Notes under the pieces: generated by a model
What the model was told of the DNA's origin: nothing
Databases searched by the model: none
Seen by the model: the letters and a program-made list of their open reading frames with translations, nothing else
Made by a program: the position numbers and the translations under genes
From: Coleophoma eucalyptorum
Taxonomy: Eukaryota > Ascomycota > Leotiomycetes > Helotiales > Dermateaceae
Length of the DNA: 64,000 nt
Assembly (NCBI GenBank): GCA_026120035.1
Contig: JALRME010000012.1
Span: 372,001 to 436,000 of the forward strand
Direction of reading: 5' to 3'
Shown here: positions 12,311-24,605 of the stretch, one piece after another
Layout: every line of letters starts with the position of its first letter
Numbering within the stretch: the first letter of the stretch is position 1

Positions 12311-15300
12311 CTACACCCTCTCCATCGACACCTTCTCATCAGGGGCCAGCCATCTGAGAGCCCGTACATCGATATGACCCCTGTAGACATCAACATGCTT
12401 GAGCTCAACTTCTAGTCGATCGCCAACAGATATCTCTTCTCCAATATCCTTCTCCACTGTACGGCAGACGCAATTCTGGTGGAAGAACGGTAAGATACCT
12501 CCCGCCTCGCCCTGTGGCGTTCTATACCGCACAACAAACTCGAATGTCTTCGGCAGTGGTGTTTCCCTGAAGTGCCAGGCACGCACCAGTAGTTGGCAGA
12601 ACCACGTACGCTGTGCGTACTTCATACCTATCCGCGATAGTCGTTCTTGGATGGCTATATCAGGTAGTATAGCATCCAAATTAGCCTTTTTGAACGGGAG
12701 ATAATCCTCCCTGGTACTTCCAATCAGGGAACCGCCTATCTTTGCCTCTTCAAGCAAGGCTGCTTCAACTTGCCAGTGCACTAGCAAATCACCGTACCGG
12801 CGTAGAGGGCTGGTGCATTTCGTGTATAGCTCCAGGCCTGCTGTCATGTGGGGACCAGGCTCTGACGAAATCAGGACTTTGCCGCATAGCTGGAAGTACT
12901 TCATGGCGATGTCTTCAGGGGCATTGCCGTGGCTGTCAAGAGATGGGAGGACAGTATTCTTGAAATATGCTCGTGCGTCTTCGAGATCAGGGTTATAAGC
13001 TGTGACTCGATATGGTATGGGGATTGCCCTGTCACGACACCAGCGGGCTGCAATCTCGCCGCCGAGAAGCATGAGGTTTTGGACTGTTTCGACCTGGGTG
13101 TGGTTCGAGGATGAGTCACGATAGTCAGCTGCAAATCTAATGGTTGGTTCACCATGGTACACCGAGCTGTCCCGACGATTTTGTGGCTTCAGGGACTGGT
13201 TGATCGACACCGATGTCATTGAGTTCAGCATCTTCGTAGACAAGCCACCTCGAGCTGCCCGCTTAGCTGCGTGAGCTTGTCCGATTTCGTGAAGTATACG
13301 TAGGTTTGATTGATCCTCCTCTGGCAATTGCTCGACGTTTAACATCTCTCTTGAAGGTGGTGGTAACGGTATATCTGGTCCAACTCGAATTGTATTCTTC
13401 GCCTGCGGAGCACTTGGACCTTGTATAACCTCGTCGAGTACTTTCGGCGTGAAAAATAGCACCTTGTTCAATTCCCTAGGCTTGATCTTCGTTTCCAGAA
13501 TGTTTCCATCCTTATCCATTCTTGCGCTGAATGTTAAACACCGGGCTCCGGTTTTTAGACTGAGATGAGCCTGCATATATTCTGTTTGAATCATGGGGAT
13601 AACTGTCTCTGGCAGGTAAATCGATTGTACAGAGCTCTTCGCAAATTTGGCAATACAACTATCCGGGTCAATTCTACAGGAGGGGTCTGCAGCATGGATG
13701 TGTATCCAATATTGATCAGCAATATCCGCTCTTTCGATAGACACACCGTCGTCAATTTCGTGAGCGTCAACATTGTCGATGCAGTAAACGGGAGCATCAA
13801 AAGGTTCCCGCAGAGTCTCCAGGATATCTTCTCGCCACACTTGCGTTCCATGGCTTTCTCTGGCAGTTCGAAGTCTACGCCCAGTTTTGGGCAAGCGGAG
13901 CAAATATGCTGCAGGATCCTCCCATGGCGGTATAACACCGATCTCCTGTAAGCATACCCAGGCAGTCGTTTGATCCAAGTTCATTTGATCAATGTTGTAC
14001 CTGTCAAGTGCTCGTAATATATTTGATCCGGTACCATTGAGAGCCGATGTAAGGCTGAAAGATCTCAAGGCTGCCCAGGATTCGAGAAACTTTATATATG
14101 GCCCGTCGCTACTATTAAACCCTTCCTCGGTGTCAAGAGCTCCTGATAGCTCAGAATCTCCGAGCTTCCTCGAAGATGGCCCAACTGTACCAAATGGTGT
14201 TAAACTGCGAAATGCTCGACTCCTATCAATCATTTGTTGGGCCTTTTTGATGAAGTTTTCAAAGTTTAGATGCTTCCCTTTCGGCGCTCCTTTTTTCTTT
14301 AACATTCTGTTCTGAACGAATAGACGTACATCTTCAGCCACGGCGTAAGCGTTGCTGACTTCTGACAATGGGGCGACTTCGTATCGACCACCTTTCTTGT
14401 GATCTCCTCTCATCTGGAATGAGAAGCCAATCTCGTTGCTGACAACCGCGCGATGAACAGCATAAAGAGCAGGCTCAGAATATTGTCCACTCTTACCCCT
14501 TTTGATAGTATCCTTCAGGAGTTCGCCCGCAATATCTTCCAATGTGACATAGCGGTAGACTTCTCTTGATGCCATATGCCGATGTGCAGTATCAAGTTTA
14601 AACGCAGCCGTCTGATATATTTTATCAGCATCGGCCATAAACCTCAGCATTCTTTGCACAAGTCCTCCCCCAACAGTCCTTGGAACACTTCTATCAAAAG
14701 CATGAAGCTTATCCTGCATATCGGCAGATACTTCTGTCTGTGGTAAATATGGCCGTAACTCGTCGACTTCTCCTCTACTGGCGAAACCTGGGACGAAGAA
14801 CCCAACATCTTTGGATAATTTATGCATCCATCTTCCAGACATGGTATAGTACTGTGCCTGGTTCTCATACTCCTGGATGAAAATGGCCAACTCTGACTGT
14901 TGTGAGCCCCTACCCCTATATGCTAGATTAACACTTAACACGAGAGTTCTGGCAATGTTTTGACATACCCAAGATCCACAAGGTCTCCTGTCACGAGGAA
15001 GCTGCGCTTGTCACCCACATCAAGCCTATCTTCTTGGTCCCCCTGGGACTCTGTGATGCTGGTGTCCCATTGTTGGTCAACGATGACATTCTCTACACCG
15101 TCTGTAAGGCGAGTCAGGCTATTACGAATTGTGACTGGGGAAGCAAGATTGGCTGGGTCTGGTGGTGGTTCGGAACTTTGAACATTTTGGGTTTCCCACA
15201 GAGACAGTTGTTCTCGTATGGCATTGCGTTTGGAAATATCTAAAGGGCTAAGAGGCTTTGCTGCTGAGCTTTCATGTCGCTACAAATCAATTAGTACCCA

Positions 15301-15522
15301 GTTAAAAGTAGTATGGTATATCCAAGGGCTCACCTTCCTGTTCGCTACAGAATTGACATTGCCATGTGCCGTGATCTGTAACTTTTGAGGCTCACTGGCC
15401 GCCGCAATAAATGATCTCGAATGTCTGAAGCTCAGTGCCGTAGTAACACCAGAACGCAATCTAGTAAGACAACTTCGACATATGAAAGACTCCACTGGCT
15501 TGAGCCGCAGAATCCGCAACAT
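12311..15522 (-). CDS. cyt-4: Mitochondrial 3'-5' exoribonuclease, CYT-4/Dss1 type (RNB family)
   Basis: Three exons read on minus: 15522-15334, 15279-14969 and 14915-12311, giving 1034 residues. The first exon (MLRILRLKPVESFICRSCLT) is rich in Arg, Leu and Ser and fits a mitochondrial targeting peptide. The RNB catalytic domain spans roughly residues 540-870, with the acidic cluster DNVDAHEIDDGVSI (Asp547, Asp550, Asp555, Asp556) that binds metal. A C-terminal S1-like segment follows. In Neurospora CYT-4, and in yeast as Dss1 of the mitochondrial degradosome, this family degrades and processes mitochondrial RNA. The gene is divergent from the molybdopterin synthase gene with 453 nt between the starts. 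The C-terminal stop is 239 nt from the stop of the upstream plus-strand gene (tail to tail). Confidence 0.93.
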
Positions 15523-15975
15523 TATCCAAAAGAAGCCCGGCGAGAGGACCCAGAAAAAGGTGTGTCCTGCTAGTCTTTCGCTACGGGTCGTCCAGATTGA
15601 AGATTTTCCTTATCGAGATATCGAAGCCAAACGCGACTTATCAGCTACATACACGCGGTCTCGTGACATATTGAACCATGGTCCGTGCGAACATTTCCTA
15701 TGTTGGAATAAGCTTCTCGCACTTTCAACACACATTACATTCTCTGCATCTACACTAGAAACTTGGATTCACAGGTACGTTGCTTTCTGTTTGCGATCTA
15801 TCATTCAATTTCATATGATGCAATAATATAGCATGTATTACCCGACTTTCCTTATGGAAAGATTGAAGACTACACCAAGATCACTGATTCAGCTTTGTCC
15901 TATTATGTGTTGCTTACTTTCCTTTTCATGATCGAAGCTGACGTTGCAAATTATCAACAGCTAGCTGCGCTCAGC
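15523..15975. promoter_or_regulatory. Divergent promoter of cyt-4 and molybdopterin synthase small subunit
   Basis: The 453 nt between the two divergent starts must hold both promoters and leaders. A short open frame from 15482 runs into it but overlaps the first cyt-4 exon and is not protein-like. I see no clear sequence element beyond this geometry. Confidence 0.5.
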
Positions 15976-16266
15976 ATGTCTTCGTCGGTGAAAGCCCCAG
16001 CTGGACACTTCACTATTCTTTACTTTGCTTCCGCGAGTTCACATACCTCGAAGTCTTCAGAATTTTTTGCTGCCCCACTTCCCATATCAAAGCTGTTCCC
16101 AAAGCTCGAAGATCAGTACCAAGGCTTCAAGGCAAAGGTTCTAGATACATCTTTAGTCACAGTCAATTTGGAATATGTCGACATTCCTGCTATCCCTACC
16201 GAAGATGAATTTGTGATCAAGGAGGGTGATGAAGTAGCGATTATACCTCCCGTTAGCTCAGGCTGA
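15976..16266 (+). CDS. cnxG: Molybdopterin synthase small subunit (MoaD/MOCS2A, CnxG type)
   Basis: An intronless frame of 96 residues beginning MSSSVKAPAGHFTILYFASA. It has the ubiquitin-like MoaD pattern: a beta strand (FTILYFAS), a variable middle, LVTVNLEYVD, then the conserved end of the type EGDEVAIIPPVS. This sulfur-carrier protein is thiocarboxylated at its C-terminus and gives sulfur to precursor Z to make molybdopterin, needed by nitrate reductase, xanthine dehydrogenase and sulfite oxidase. The C-terminus reads Ser-Ser-Gly and not the usual Gly-Gly. The frame is open upstream to 15895, but the ATG at 15976 gives the family's normal length. In animals both subunits come from one bicistronic mRNA; here the small subunit stands alone. 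Confidence 0.88.
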   Translation: MSSSVKAPAGHFTILYFASASSHTSKSSEFFAAPLPISKLFPKLEDQYQGFKAKVLDTSLVTVNLEYVDIPAIPTEDEFVIKEGDEVAIIPPVSSG

Positions 16267-17621
16267 GCACATCTCTCATTTCTATACTTCCATGTCTACC
16301 ATGGCAGAGCAACGAGGACATCTGGGTCATCGTGGTATATGAGTATCAATTCATCTGAGCCAGAGTCTAGCAGCGGAACTCGACACTCGACCCAAGGGTC
16401 AATACTGCTCTAACTAATATATGGCTCTCGCACATAGGATATGAGTAAGAATAAGAAGAGGCTCAAACATGAACTACAAATCATGTTTGCTCATCTTCCA
16501 ACAGTGGTTGCCTTTCTCGGCGTTGACTATTTTTCACGTCTACTAAGCGCACTCTCCATCCCTTCCACCAGTCGGTCTCAAGCCACTGCCAGAACTTCCA
16601 CCAACCTTCCGATCTGCATTTCCCTGGAAATTTACATGATTAGTATATATAGAGGATGGCTGAAAAATATGGGAGTTGGATCGAGGATTTCAACTGATGC
16701 TGACCGAATGTCCTACTCTTCAGGCACAGCTTACATCGTCTGCGGGCATACAAGCCTACTCTGTACCAAATCAAAGCTATACCGATCGCACATATAGTGA
16801 CAATGATTGTGGTAATGCATGTGAGAAACGTGATCGTCGATACATGGCAGCCTAGGGGCCTGCTTCTCAATTCCCAGCCCTCGGACCAAAGAGGACAGAC
16901 CAGATCAGAATCCTGGAAAACAGGTGCCAAAATACCAAACTTTGTTGGCACACAGGTGGAGGACTAGGTTTCTATTAATACTTGCTGCCCGCCGATGAGA
17001 AGGAACCTACTGATGGGCACCACCCACAGGAGTCTCTCGCTGATAGACAGCTGGAGCAGTCTTGCTCTCTCCAGCATTGGTAGAAGAGCTCGTCACCTTC
17101 TGTTTCCTTCGCGACCCTCATTTCATTACCAGGTATAGACACTGTCACTCAGATACACAAAATAAAGAGCCGAAGTACGGCTATACGATAGCGGAGTCTG
17201 AGTGTGTATCTTTGTGCTAACTAGCTTGAGAACGTGATGTTTTGCTTCTTATATGAGAATCTCCGCAGCTGTTTAGTTGATATTTCGAGGGGGGCTCCAG
17301 ATGTCTCTGTCCATCAGTCAAGTTTAGGAGCAGTCGGAACTGCAGCCGAACTCCAAATCCCGTGAAGCCTGCGAACGCCTCAGTCCACCGGCTTTTGGCT
17401 TTCCCCTTCAAATTGTAATTAGCCGATGCTTAACAGGGTTCTACGGAATAGGTCCTAAATTTACTCCGCATCCGTCACCAGAATTCAGATTTCGTCAGCA
17501 CCTCATGTTGAAAGGCTTTACAAACAAATCGGCCTAGAGCCTCGGATCTGCGACGATTAATCGCGTACTCAATGATCACGATCGGTCGCTTGGGGGTCAG
17601 CAATCCAGTGCAATTTTCACA
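16267..17621. other. Intergenic region, no gene seen
   Basis: About 1.35 kb upstream of the Zn2Cys6 regulator. Its open frames (16441-16797 plus, 16640-16951 minus) are short, mutually overlapping and not protein-like. It probably holds the 3' UTR of cnxG and a long promoter or leader of the regulator. No RNA gene or repeat was recognised. Confidence 0.5.
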
Positions 17622-20270
17622 ATGACTTCAGTGGTTCGAGAAGATATTGATCCTAGGTTGAGAGATTCATCGACTCCATACGATCAGCATGCGCGACCCG
17701 CACAAAGCCCTCAATCAGCAGACCACACTCGCGATAATAGCCCCCATGCTGCAGATGGTGTAGATGGCGCAAACGACCCCAAGAAACCCAGGGCCTGCGA
17801 GGCCTGTCGAGGATTGAAAGTGCGCTGCGAGCCTGGTCCGGACACAGAAGGGCCTTGCAAAAGGTGCGCGAAGGCAAACAGACAATGCATCGTCACTGTA
17901 CCAAGCCGAAAGAGGCAGAAGAAGACAGACAGCCGTGTAGCAGAATTGGAGAAGAAAATTGATGCCTTGACTGCCAGTCTCCACGCTCAGAAATCAGAGC
18001 CCTCTTCATCCCATATCCACCGACCAGAACAGTCAGCTCCGAGCAGGGTCAATTCCTATGAGCAAGTTACAAATGGTGGGTTTGGAGCAGGCTTTGGCGT
18101 CCGGCAGGATATTCGAAAGAGTTCAAATGATTGGGCAACACCAGACAGGTATCCTAAGGCTCCTGAATTTGACACTGCGAAGACGTCCGCACCGCCGATG
18201 GTCATGGCAGGTCAGAAACGAAAGCTGGCAGAGACACGAGATTCCTATACTCGACCAGGCAGCATCAGTAATGAATCTAGGAAGTCGGTCGACACTGTGC
18301 CACGCAAGCCACTTATTCAAAGCGAAAACGGCAACCAGACAAAGACACCCAAGTCTAACCAAACCCACGAATATGCCGATGTCATTGACAGAGGAATAAT
18401 AACCGCCGAGACTGCGACAGACATGTTCAAATGCTATGTAGAACAAATGGCGCCGCACATGCCTGTTGTTGTCTTTCCTCCTGGTACAACAGCATCCGAT
18501 GTCAGAAAATCAAAGCCTACACTATTTCTTGCTATCTTAAGTGCTAGTTCGGGCACAAGATATCCAGAAGTGCAGCGTATGCTAACCAAGGAAGTCATGA
18601 GCATATATGCAGACCGCATCATATGTAATGGAGAGAAAACACTTGAGCTAGTTCAAGCCCTTCATATTAGCACTCTTTGGTATTGGCCACCGGAACACTA
18701 CGAAGAACTCAAGTTTTATCAACTTATTCATATCGCTGCCGTTATGGCTATAGACATAGGTATGGGCAAGAGAACAAAGCCACAAAAATCAAAGAATGCT
18801 GGACTCTGGCGGGACCATCCATGGCGCCGCACGCCATACCCCGACCCAGAGCTTATCGAGACTAGACGTGCATGGCTAGGCTGTTACTTTTTATGCTGTA
18901 ACGCTTCTATGGGGCTGCGAAGGCCGAACCTGGTCCGTTGGAATTCATATATGAATGAATGTGTAGAGGTTCTAGAAACCTCACCAGATGCTCTCGACTC
19001 TGACAAATTCTTGACCCAATGGGTTCGCAGTCAGCGTATTGCCGAGGAAGTCGGGACGCAGTTTTCAATGGATGATCCAAGTGCTAATATCAGTATTACC
19101 GATTTAAAAGTGCAGTATGCTTTAAGGGGATTCGAGAGGGACCTTGAAAGGTGGAGCAGCCAGATTCCACCAGGTGTCAGAACTCGTAAGTAAAGATCAT
19201 TCTGTACCGGTGTACAAAAAACTAAACAACCTCTGATAGCTACATTGGTAATGACTGAAAATGTCATTAACCTGTATATGCATGAGGTGGCAATGCATGT
19301 TGATCATAATGTGGATGAATTTAAACCTCCTTTCACGGAGAATAGCCTCAGGGGGATGGCCAGCGAAGAAGCGGACTCTCTGACTTCTGCACATATCAGC
19401 GCCATCTCTGTGTGCCTGACATCGATCGATGGCATCTTTGATACTTTCTTGCAATTGGATGTTGAGGTCATTCGATGCCTACCCATAGCTCACTTTGTCC
19501 GTGTGGCTTATGCTGTGGTTATTTTGATCAAGATGTATTTTGCTGCAGCAACTCCTAACAGCGAGCTGGGCAAGGTCATCAATAAGGATAACATGAAGGT
19601 TGAGCACTATCTCGATGGACTTGTTGAGATATTCCGAGCAGCAGCATCTAGCGAGCGGTCACGACCGGCTGCTAAATTTCTGATGGTTCTCCTGATGCTG
19701 AAGACTTGGTTTCATCGGCAAAGAGCAGGTAAGGAACCTTCGGTCGCAGGTGACCAGATTACTTCTCTCGCAACCGCGAGACTTGATGGAGAGACCGGGT
19801 CAAGAGATTCGGCGCGCGGATCAAGTGGTGAAACCCATCAGCAGCCATCGTATGATCAACATGTCCAACAAGGCTCATCTTCTGGCTATGTTCAATCCAA
19901 TAACTCGCTTCAATTACTTAGTGAAGTCGCGACTGGAAATCCACGGGCTCAGCCCCACAGTAATGCTAATGGAAATGATGCCCAAACACCAAATGGATGG
20001 AATCAACAGAGCTATGGCAGCTATGATCAATCAATGTGCCAGATGCCAGGCTCTGCACCCCCAGGCTATATACCGGGCATGAATATGAACATCGACCCAG
20101 CTCTCAACATGGATCTTGAGTATTCAATTGGCGATGGCTTCGAGCAAGCTATGGGCATGACACTGGGCAACGTTGATTTCGATAAGTATTTTAACGGCGA
20201 CTCTTTCTTCGGAAGTATTTTGGATGGTGTTGGTGGAAGTGGCAATGTTTTCGATGGATTTGGTCATTGA
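17622..20270 (+). CDS. Zn(II)2Cys6 fungal transcription factor
   Basis: Two exons, 17622-19185 and 19240-20270, give 864 residues. The zinc cluster lies at residues 59-89: RACEACRGLKVRC, then GPCKRCAKANRQC, spaced C59-x2-C62-x6-C69-x9-C79-x2-C82-x6-C89. A basic linker (PSRKRQKKT) and a coiled-coil dimerisation stretch (RVAELEKKIDALTASLHAQ) follow. The middle region (about 270-560) looks like the fungal-specific transcription factor domain, with ETRRAWLGCYFLCCNASMGL. The C-terminal 150 residues are rich in Gln, Asn, Gly and Met (NGWNQQSYGSYDQSMCQMPG), as in an activation domain. It should be a nuclear DNA-binding regulator; its targets cannot be read from sequence. The neighbours are unrelated, so no cluster role is implied. 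Joining at c|ct restores the frame across the intron. Confidence 0.93.
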
Positions 20271-20931
20271 GTTGCATTGGGTCCGCTTGGCTTGGCTTGG
20301 TTTACCTTATGATTTAAGTTGTATGATTGTCATCTGTTACGAATATCGGACTTAGAGCGGCGTTTGTCAAAAAGCTATGGGACGGTGCATTTAGCTGGTA
20401 TTACGGTGGCAGTACCGAGGAAGACTTGGCAATTCGGAATGATAACCAATTAAGCGGCTAAAATTCCCCTATATATGATTGAGCGCTTAGGTTGAGTGGA
20501 GGTTCTCACCAGAACCAATTATGGCTTTGAACAACGTGTGAAATTCCAAAGTCAATGAATAAATCATGCTAGATTCTCTGAGATGTGTGGATTCAAATTT
20601 GTGCTTATATATATGTTTACACTTCAACTGCTCGGCTTCGTCCGTGTCTAGCGGGCGAAGCATAAGGGTGTATGAGTTTTGGTACTCTTATTCCTCAACG
20701 TTGTTACACAGCTGCTGATATTATCTCGATATGAGCCAAGATTCCTGCCCCGTTTAAGCTATGCTCCGGACCACACAATAATTCACGCTGCATGTATCCA
20801 GGAGATGCTCAAAGGAAATAATTTGGGGTCCAATGGGTTGTCCGCGTTTGTTGTCTACTGACACTAGGCGGAAGCATACCTTTTGGGAAATGTAGGCATC
20901 CTAAAGGTTGTTCTTGAATGAGTCTACCCTC
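20271..20931. other. Tail-to-tail spacer, no gene seen
   Basis: About 660 nt between two convergent stops: 3' UTRs of the Zn2Cys6 regulator and the FolB-domain gene. A/T-rich with tatatatat near 20608. No open frame of interest. Confidence 0.5.
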
Positions 20932-22023
20932 TCAAGTAGTGTCCTCAGGATACTGGGCCTTGAGCCACTCGCTCAGTCGTCCATTTAGAGGAAATGGGAC
21001 CGGCACGCGTGAGCTTGCGGACCATTCCTCATGGAGTTTGCGAGGGACATCATTCAGGAAATTCGAGGAAAGACGGGTCTCCACACAAGGAGCGTCGGCC
21101 CATGTGACAGCAGTAGGTTTCTCAAGACTGATCTTGATATTGTGCTTAGCCGTGCTGTCGATCAAGCGGGGACAGATGTAGAATTTGATAATTCGCCGAC
21201 CAAGATGTGCTGCCAGTGCCTCGAGAGTTTGGAATGACGATTCTTCGATCGTCTATGGAACATTAGCTTTTAAAGACATCTACAGTTTTCTTGATTTAGT
21301 CATTGGGGATCTACGGACCTTTACAATAAGTTCTTCGAGATTTATGTAACTCTCAGACGCATCCTGAAGCCCTACCCACCGGTCCAGCTCAACGTTGGCG
21401 ACAACGATTTGCTTTGCAAACCGCTCGTTGCTGTTAACGCCAATAAGGGTTGGGATGCTCAGGTTATGGAGCTTTAAACCCATCGAATAGCAATGTGGCT
21501 TGGCTGCTTCAAAGACCATCGCAGCAGTCAAGCTGACGCCATTCCCGATTAAGGATGCTTTGGGAAGCATGATGGAGAGTTTCAGAGATTTGACGGTCTC
21601 GACATCGAGTAACGCTGAGTCCTGGCCAGCCCGTGTGGTGCTTGCATCAGGAAATGTGAAGTGTGTCAAAGACTCAAAAATCCAATCCAAGAGACCTCTC
21701 AAGGTTCTGGAGTACTTCACCTCTCCTTCCGTAGATGAAATGTCCTTTGATCCTTGGCCGAAAGTCTCCACGGCTTCCAGTATAGCCTTACTTAAGATAC
21801 CATAGTGAACCGTGCTGCTGGTGACGGTATCTGACTCTGATGAAGAGTAAAATGGATGTCTCAGCGAAACCCAAGCTGATATAAGGATAGGTTGTAGCTT
21901 GTCCTCTCTGCCCCATGCGTCGGTGCCAACTACAGCAGAAGCTTGGAGATTTGTGACTTTGATAACGGCTTGGGGTTCACCAGCTTCTTGGGCCACTTCC
22001 CACGACGTTCGAAGCGCGGCCAT
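20932..22023 (-). CDS. Double FolB-domain protein (dihydroneopterin aldolase-like)
   Basis: Two exons on minus, 22023-21325 and 21252-20932, give 339 residues. The first FolB-type unit begins near residue 20 (AVIKVTNLQASAVVGTDAWG) and covers about 130 residues; the second begins near residue 185 (HNLSIPTLIGVNSNERFAKQ) and ends with EESSFQTLEALAAHLG, the typical end of FolB folds. FolB enzymes convert dihydroneopterin to hydroxymethyl-dihydropterin in folate synthesis. Fungi usually carry this as two FolB units at the head of a trifunctional Fol1 protein; here the pair stands alone without pterin kinase or dihydropteroate synthase. It may be a free aldolase or a diverged relative. The join att|acg keeps the frame and the family pattern. 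Confidence 0.8.
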
Positions 22024-22840
22024 TTTGATGAGAGGAAGACGAGGCTCGGTGGGTTAAGCCGAGCGAGGTAGTGGCTGAAGGTCCTTTGGTGGCCAGATGG
22101 TCGGAACACTGAATTTAGCAGGGTGTTGAGGGGCCTCGACCTTCTTGCAGACTCTCCTGCCAGGGCAATGGGAAGGGGCTCTAGCTGAAAATATGGAGAC
22201 CAATAAGCTTGACTGAAAATTTATATCTTCATGGCCGCGGCACCCCGAGGCTGACGGAGAACGGCGACAAAGGGTGTGCGCATATGGTCAGGGACGCTTT
22301 GGGTGGGTTTGATTTGCTGCAGGACAGAAAAAGCTTGCTAGCGTATGCAGCCTTGTCCCTGTCTAACCGACGGAGCTCGTCATGTTGCAGTTGGAGCACG
22401 GCTGTTATCTCGCTATATCACTGCGGCCAGCTTTTTTCCTTCGTCTTTTTTTTTTCTTCTCTTTCCACTGCCTGACCGGTTGAATCTTATGCATGTGCTT
22501 ACTTGGGTTCCTGATCTCTAGAATCGAAGTCTTAAATATCCCCTTACCATCCGTCTTCTGGCTCTCCTGAATGGCAAGCACGCTCTACGACCGGCGCCCC
22601 TTGAGCCTCTTTCGCCTCCTGCCCAGACCTAGATCTAGCGTGACGCAACAAATTCATCCTTGTACCTAGCCAGCTAGCTTACCCCGCCATATCTATCGAG
22701 TAGGTAATAGGTACTACCTACTCTGTAGCCGGACATATAAAGCCCACTGGAACTGCACATGACCTGCCGACCTCATACGTTCTTGGTCTTGCTTTGCAGT
22801 GCGAGCAGAAATTCGTCTTGACCTCCTTTCTCCCGCCAAA
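22024..22840. promoter_or_regulatory. Divergent promoter region of FolB-domain and Fmp42-like genes
   Basis: About 820 nt between two divergent starts. It contains a T-rich tract (22430-22470) and a GGTA/TACC-rich short inverted motif near 22702-22722 (gtaataggtactacctac). No gene was seen; the frame 22209-22475 on plus is not protein-like. Confidence 0.5.
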
Positions 22841-24605
22841 ATGTCGTTGTTGCAGAGAGTCACTTCCTTCGAATCTCTATCGCCAGAGCGAGGCAGGTCT
22901 CCGGTTGATGTTGGGCGAGGCCGCAAGCTCTCCTTTAGTCCTCTTCCTGCCGATTGGCATGCGCCTGCAACTGAACCAAGCTCGCAACCTATCGGAGCCT
23001 TCGAAGTACCCAAGTCGAAGCGAATCCGTAAGTTGCTATCTATTGCTCCCTTACATCCTCATTGCAGCTGGACATGGCGGGTCCACGTACTAATTCGTTG
23101 CAAATACAGTTCAAGTATGCATTGCCGTCACATACTGTCTGCTGGCCGCCGGAATTGTGTTCGGATATGCAGCAATCAAGCCCGTGCTCATTTCCGAGGG
23201 TGTCTATCGTGATCATTGCACGCAGGATGAGTTAGACAGAGACGTACGGACTTGTTACGATCAGGAAATCCACCTCAACCTCATGTTCACCGTCGCGGCC
23301 GTCGGAACGAACGTGGCGGCATTGCCTATCGGAGCCATTCTAGACACGTTCGGCCCCCGATTGTGTGGGATTATTGGGAGTTTCTTACTAGCAATGGGAG
23401 CAATTCTGTTCGCGTTTGCTTCAGAGCTGCCATTCGACGGATACATCCCGGGATATCTGTTCCTCGCCCTCGGCGGTCCATTTATCTTCATTTCTTCTTT
23501 CCAATTATCGAATGCCTTCCCCAAGCACTCCGGGCTCATCTTAGCGCTCCTCACTGGGGCTTTCGATACTTCCAGCGCCGTCTTCCTGGTATATCGAATT
23601 ATCTACCAGTGGACCAATGGCACATTCTGGCCGAAGAAGTTCTTCCTTCTTTACTTGGTCGTCCCCGTCTTCATCTTGCTGGTGCAGATCTTCCTCATGC
23701 CAAAGCAATCGTATAAGACCGTGGGGGAGCTAGTCAAGCAAATTGAAGAGGAGGATGTTTTTGATGATCAAATGGACGAGACTACAGCTCTTCTCCGCGA
23801 CGAGAGACGTCAGCATCGCCAATCTGTTGTCTCGGAAATTACAGACTTGATTGGTTCAAAGTCAGGAGGAGCTCATCTTCAGAAGGAGGAGACTAAGAAC
23901 AAGATATCGGGAGTATGGGGAGCTATGCAAGGAAAAAGCGTCCAAGAGCAGATCCTCTCGCCTTGGTTTGTCCTTATTACCCTCTTCACGGTTATTCAAA
24001 TGACTCGGATCAACTTCTTTGTGGCAACCATTCGTCCACAATACGAATACCTCTTAGGATCTTATGACAAGGCCGTAGAAATCAACACCTTTTTCGATGT
24101 TGCCCTTCCCCTTGGTGGAATTCTCTCCATTCCATTTATCGGTATGGTTTTGGATCATACTAGCACCGCTTTTGTACTCGGTGCCTTGGTTACGATCGCC
24201 ACCACCATTGGTGTACTCGGAATGTTGCCATATACGTGGGCAGCATATGCTAATATCTCGCTTTTTGTTCTCTACCGACCATTCTACTATACCGCTGTAT
24301 CAGACTACTCGGCAAAGGTTTTTGGATTCAGAACTTTCGGAACAGTTTACGGACTTATCATCTGCCTTGCTGGACTGTTCAATTTCAGTCAGAGCGGCCT
24401 CGATGCCCTTTTGCACAAGGTCTTTAATGGTAACCCCGTGCCAGTGAATCTCATGCTTATGGGCTCCGCCCTGGTTGTTGGCCTGACTTTGGTATCCTAT
24501 GTTACCTACAAGGCATACAACATGAAGAGACATGTCCTAGAGCATGAGGCCAGAGCGGCCAGCGAGACTATGATGCCTGGAGCTCAGAGTCCAGAGAGGC
24601 TTTAA
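22841..24605 (+). CDS. FMP42: MFS transporter, Fmp42-like
   Basis: Two exons, 22841-23027 and 23110-24605, give 560 residues. The N-terminal 60 residues are polar and cytosolic (MSLLQRVTSFESLSPERGRS). About 12 membrane segments follow in two blocks, separated by a charged loop near residues 270-330 (EEEDVFDDQMDETTALLRDE). The first block starts VQVCIAVTYCLLAAGIVFGY and includes GAILDTFGPRLCGIIGSFLL, a motif A-like loop. The pattern matches the fungal Fmp42 family, which resembles SLC43 amino acid transporters; the substrate is not known from sequence. The start is the first ATG with a coding look; the frame opens upstream at 22799 but that part is not protein-like. Splicing at atc c|tt joins the frame. 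Confidence 0.85.

Noticed and set aside
15976..20270. Possible nitrogen-assimilation cluster of cnxG and the Zn2Cys6 regulator
   Set aside because: The regulator has no NirA-like identity that I can see, and the nitrate transporter lies about 40 kb away with unrelated genes between.
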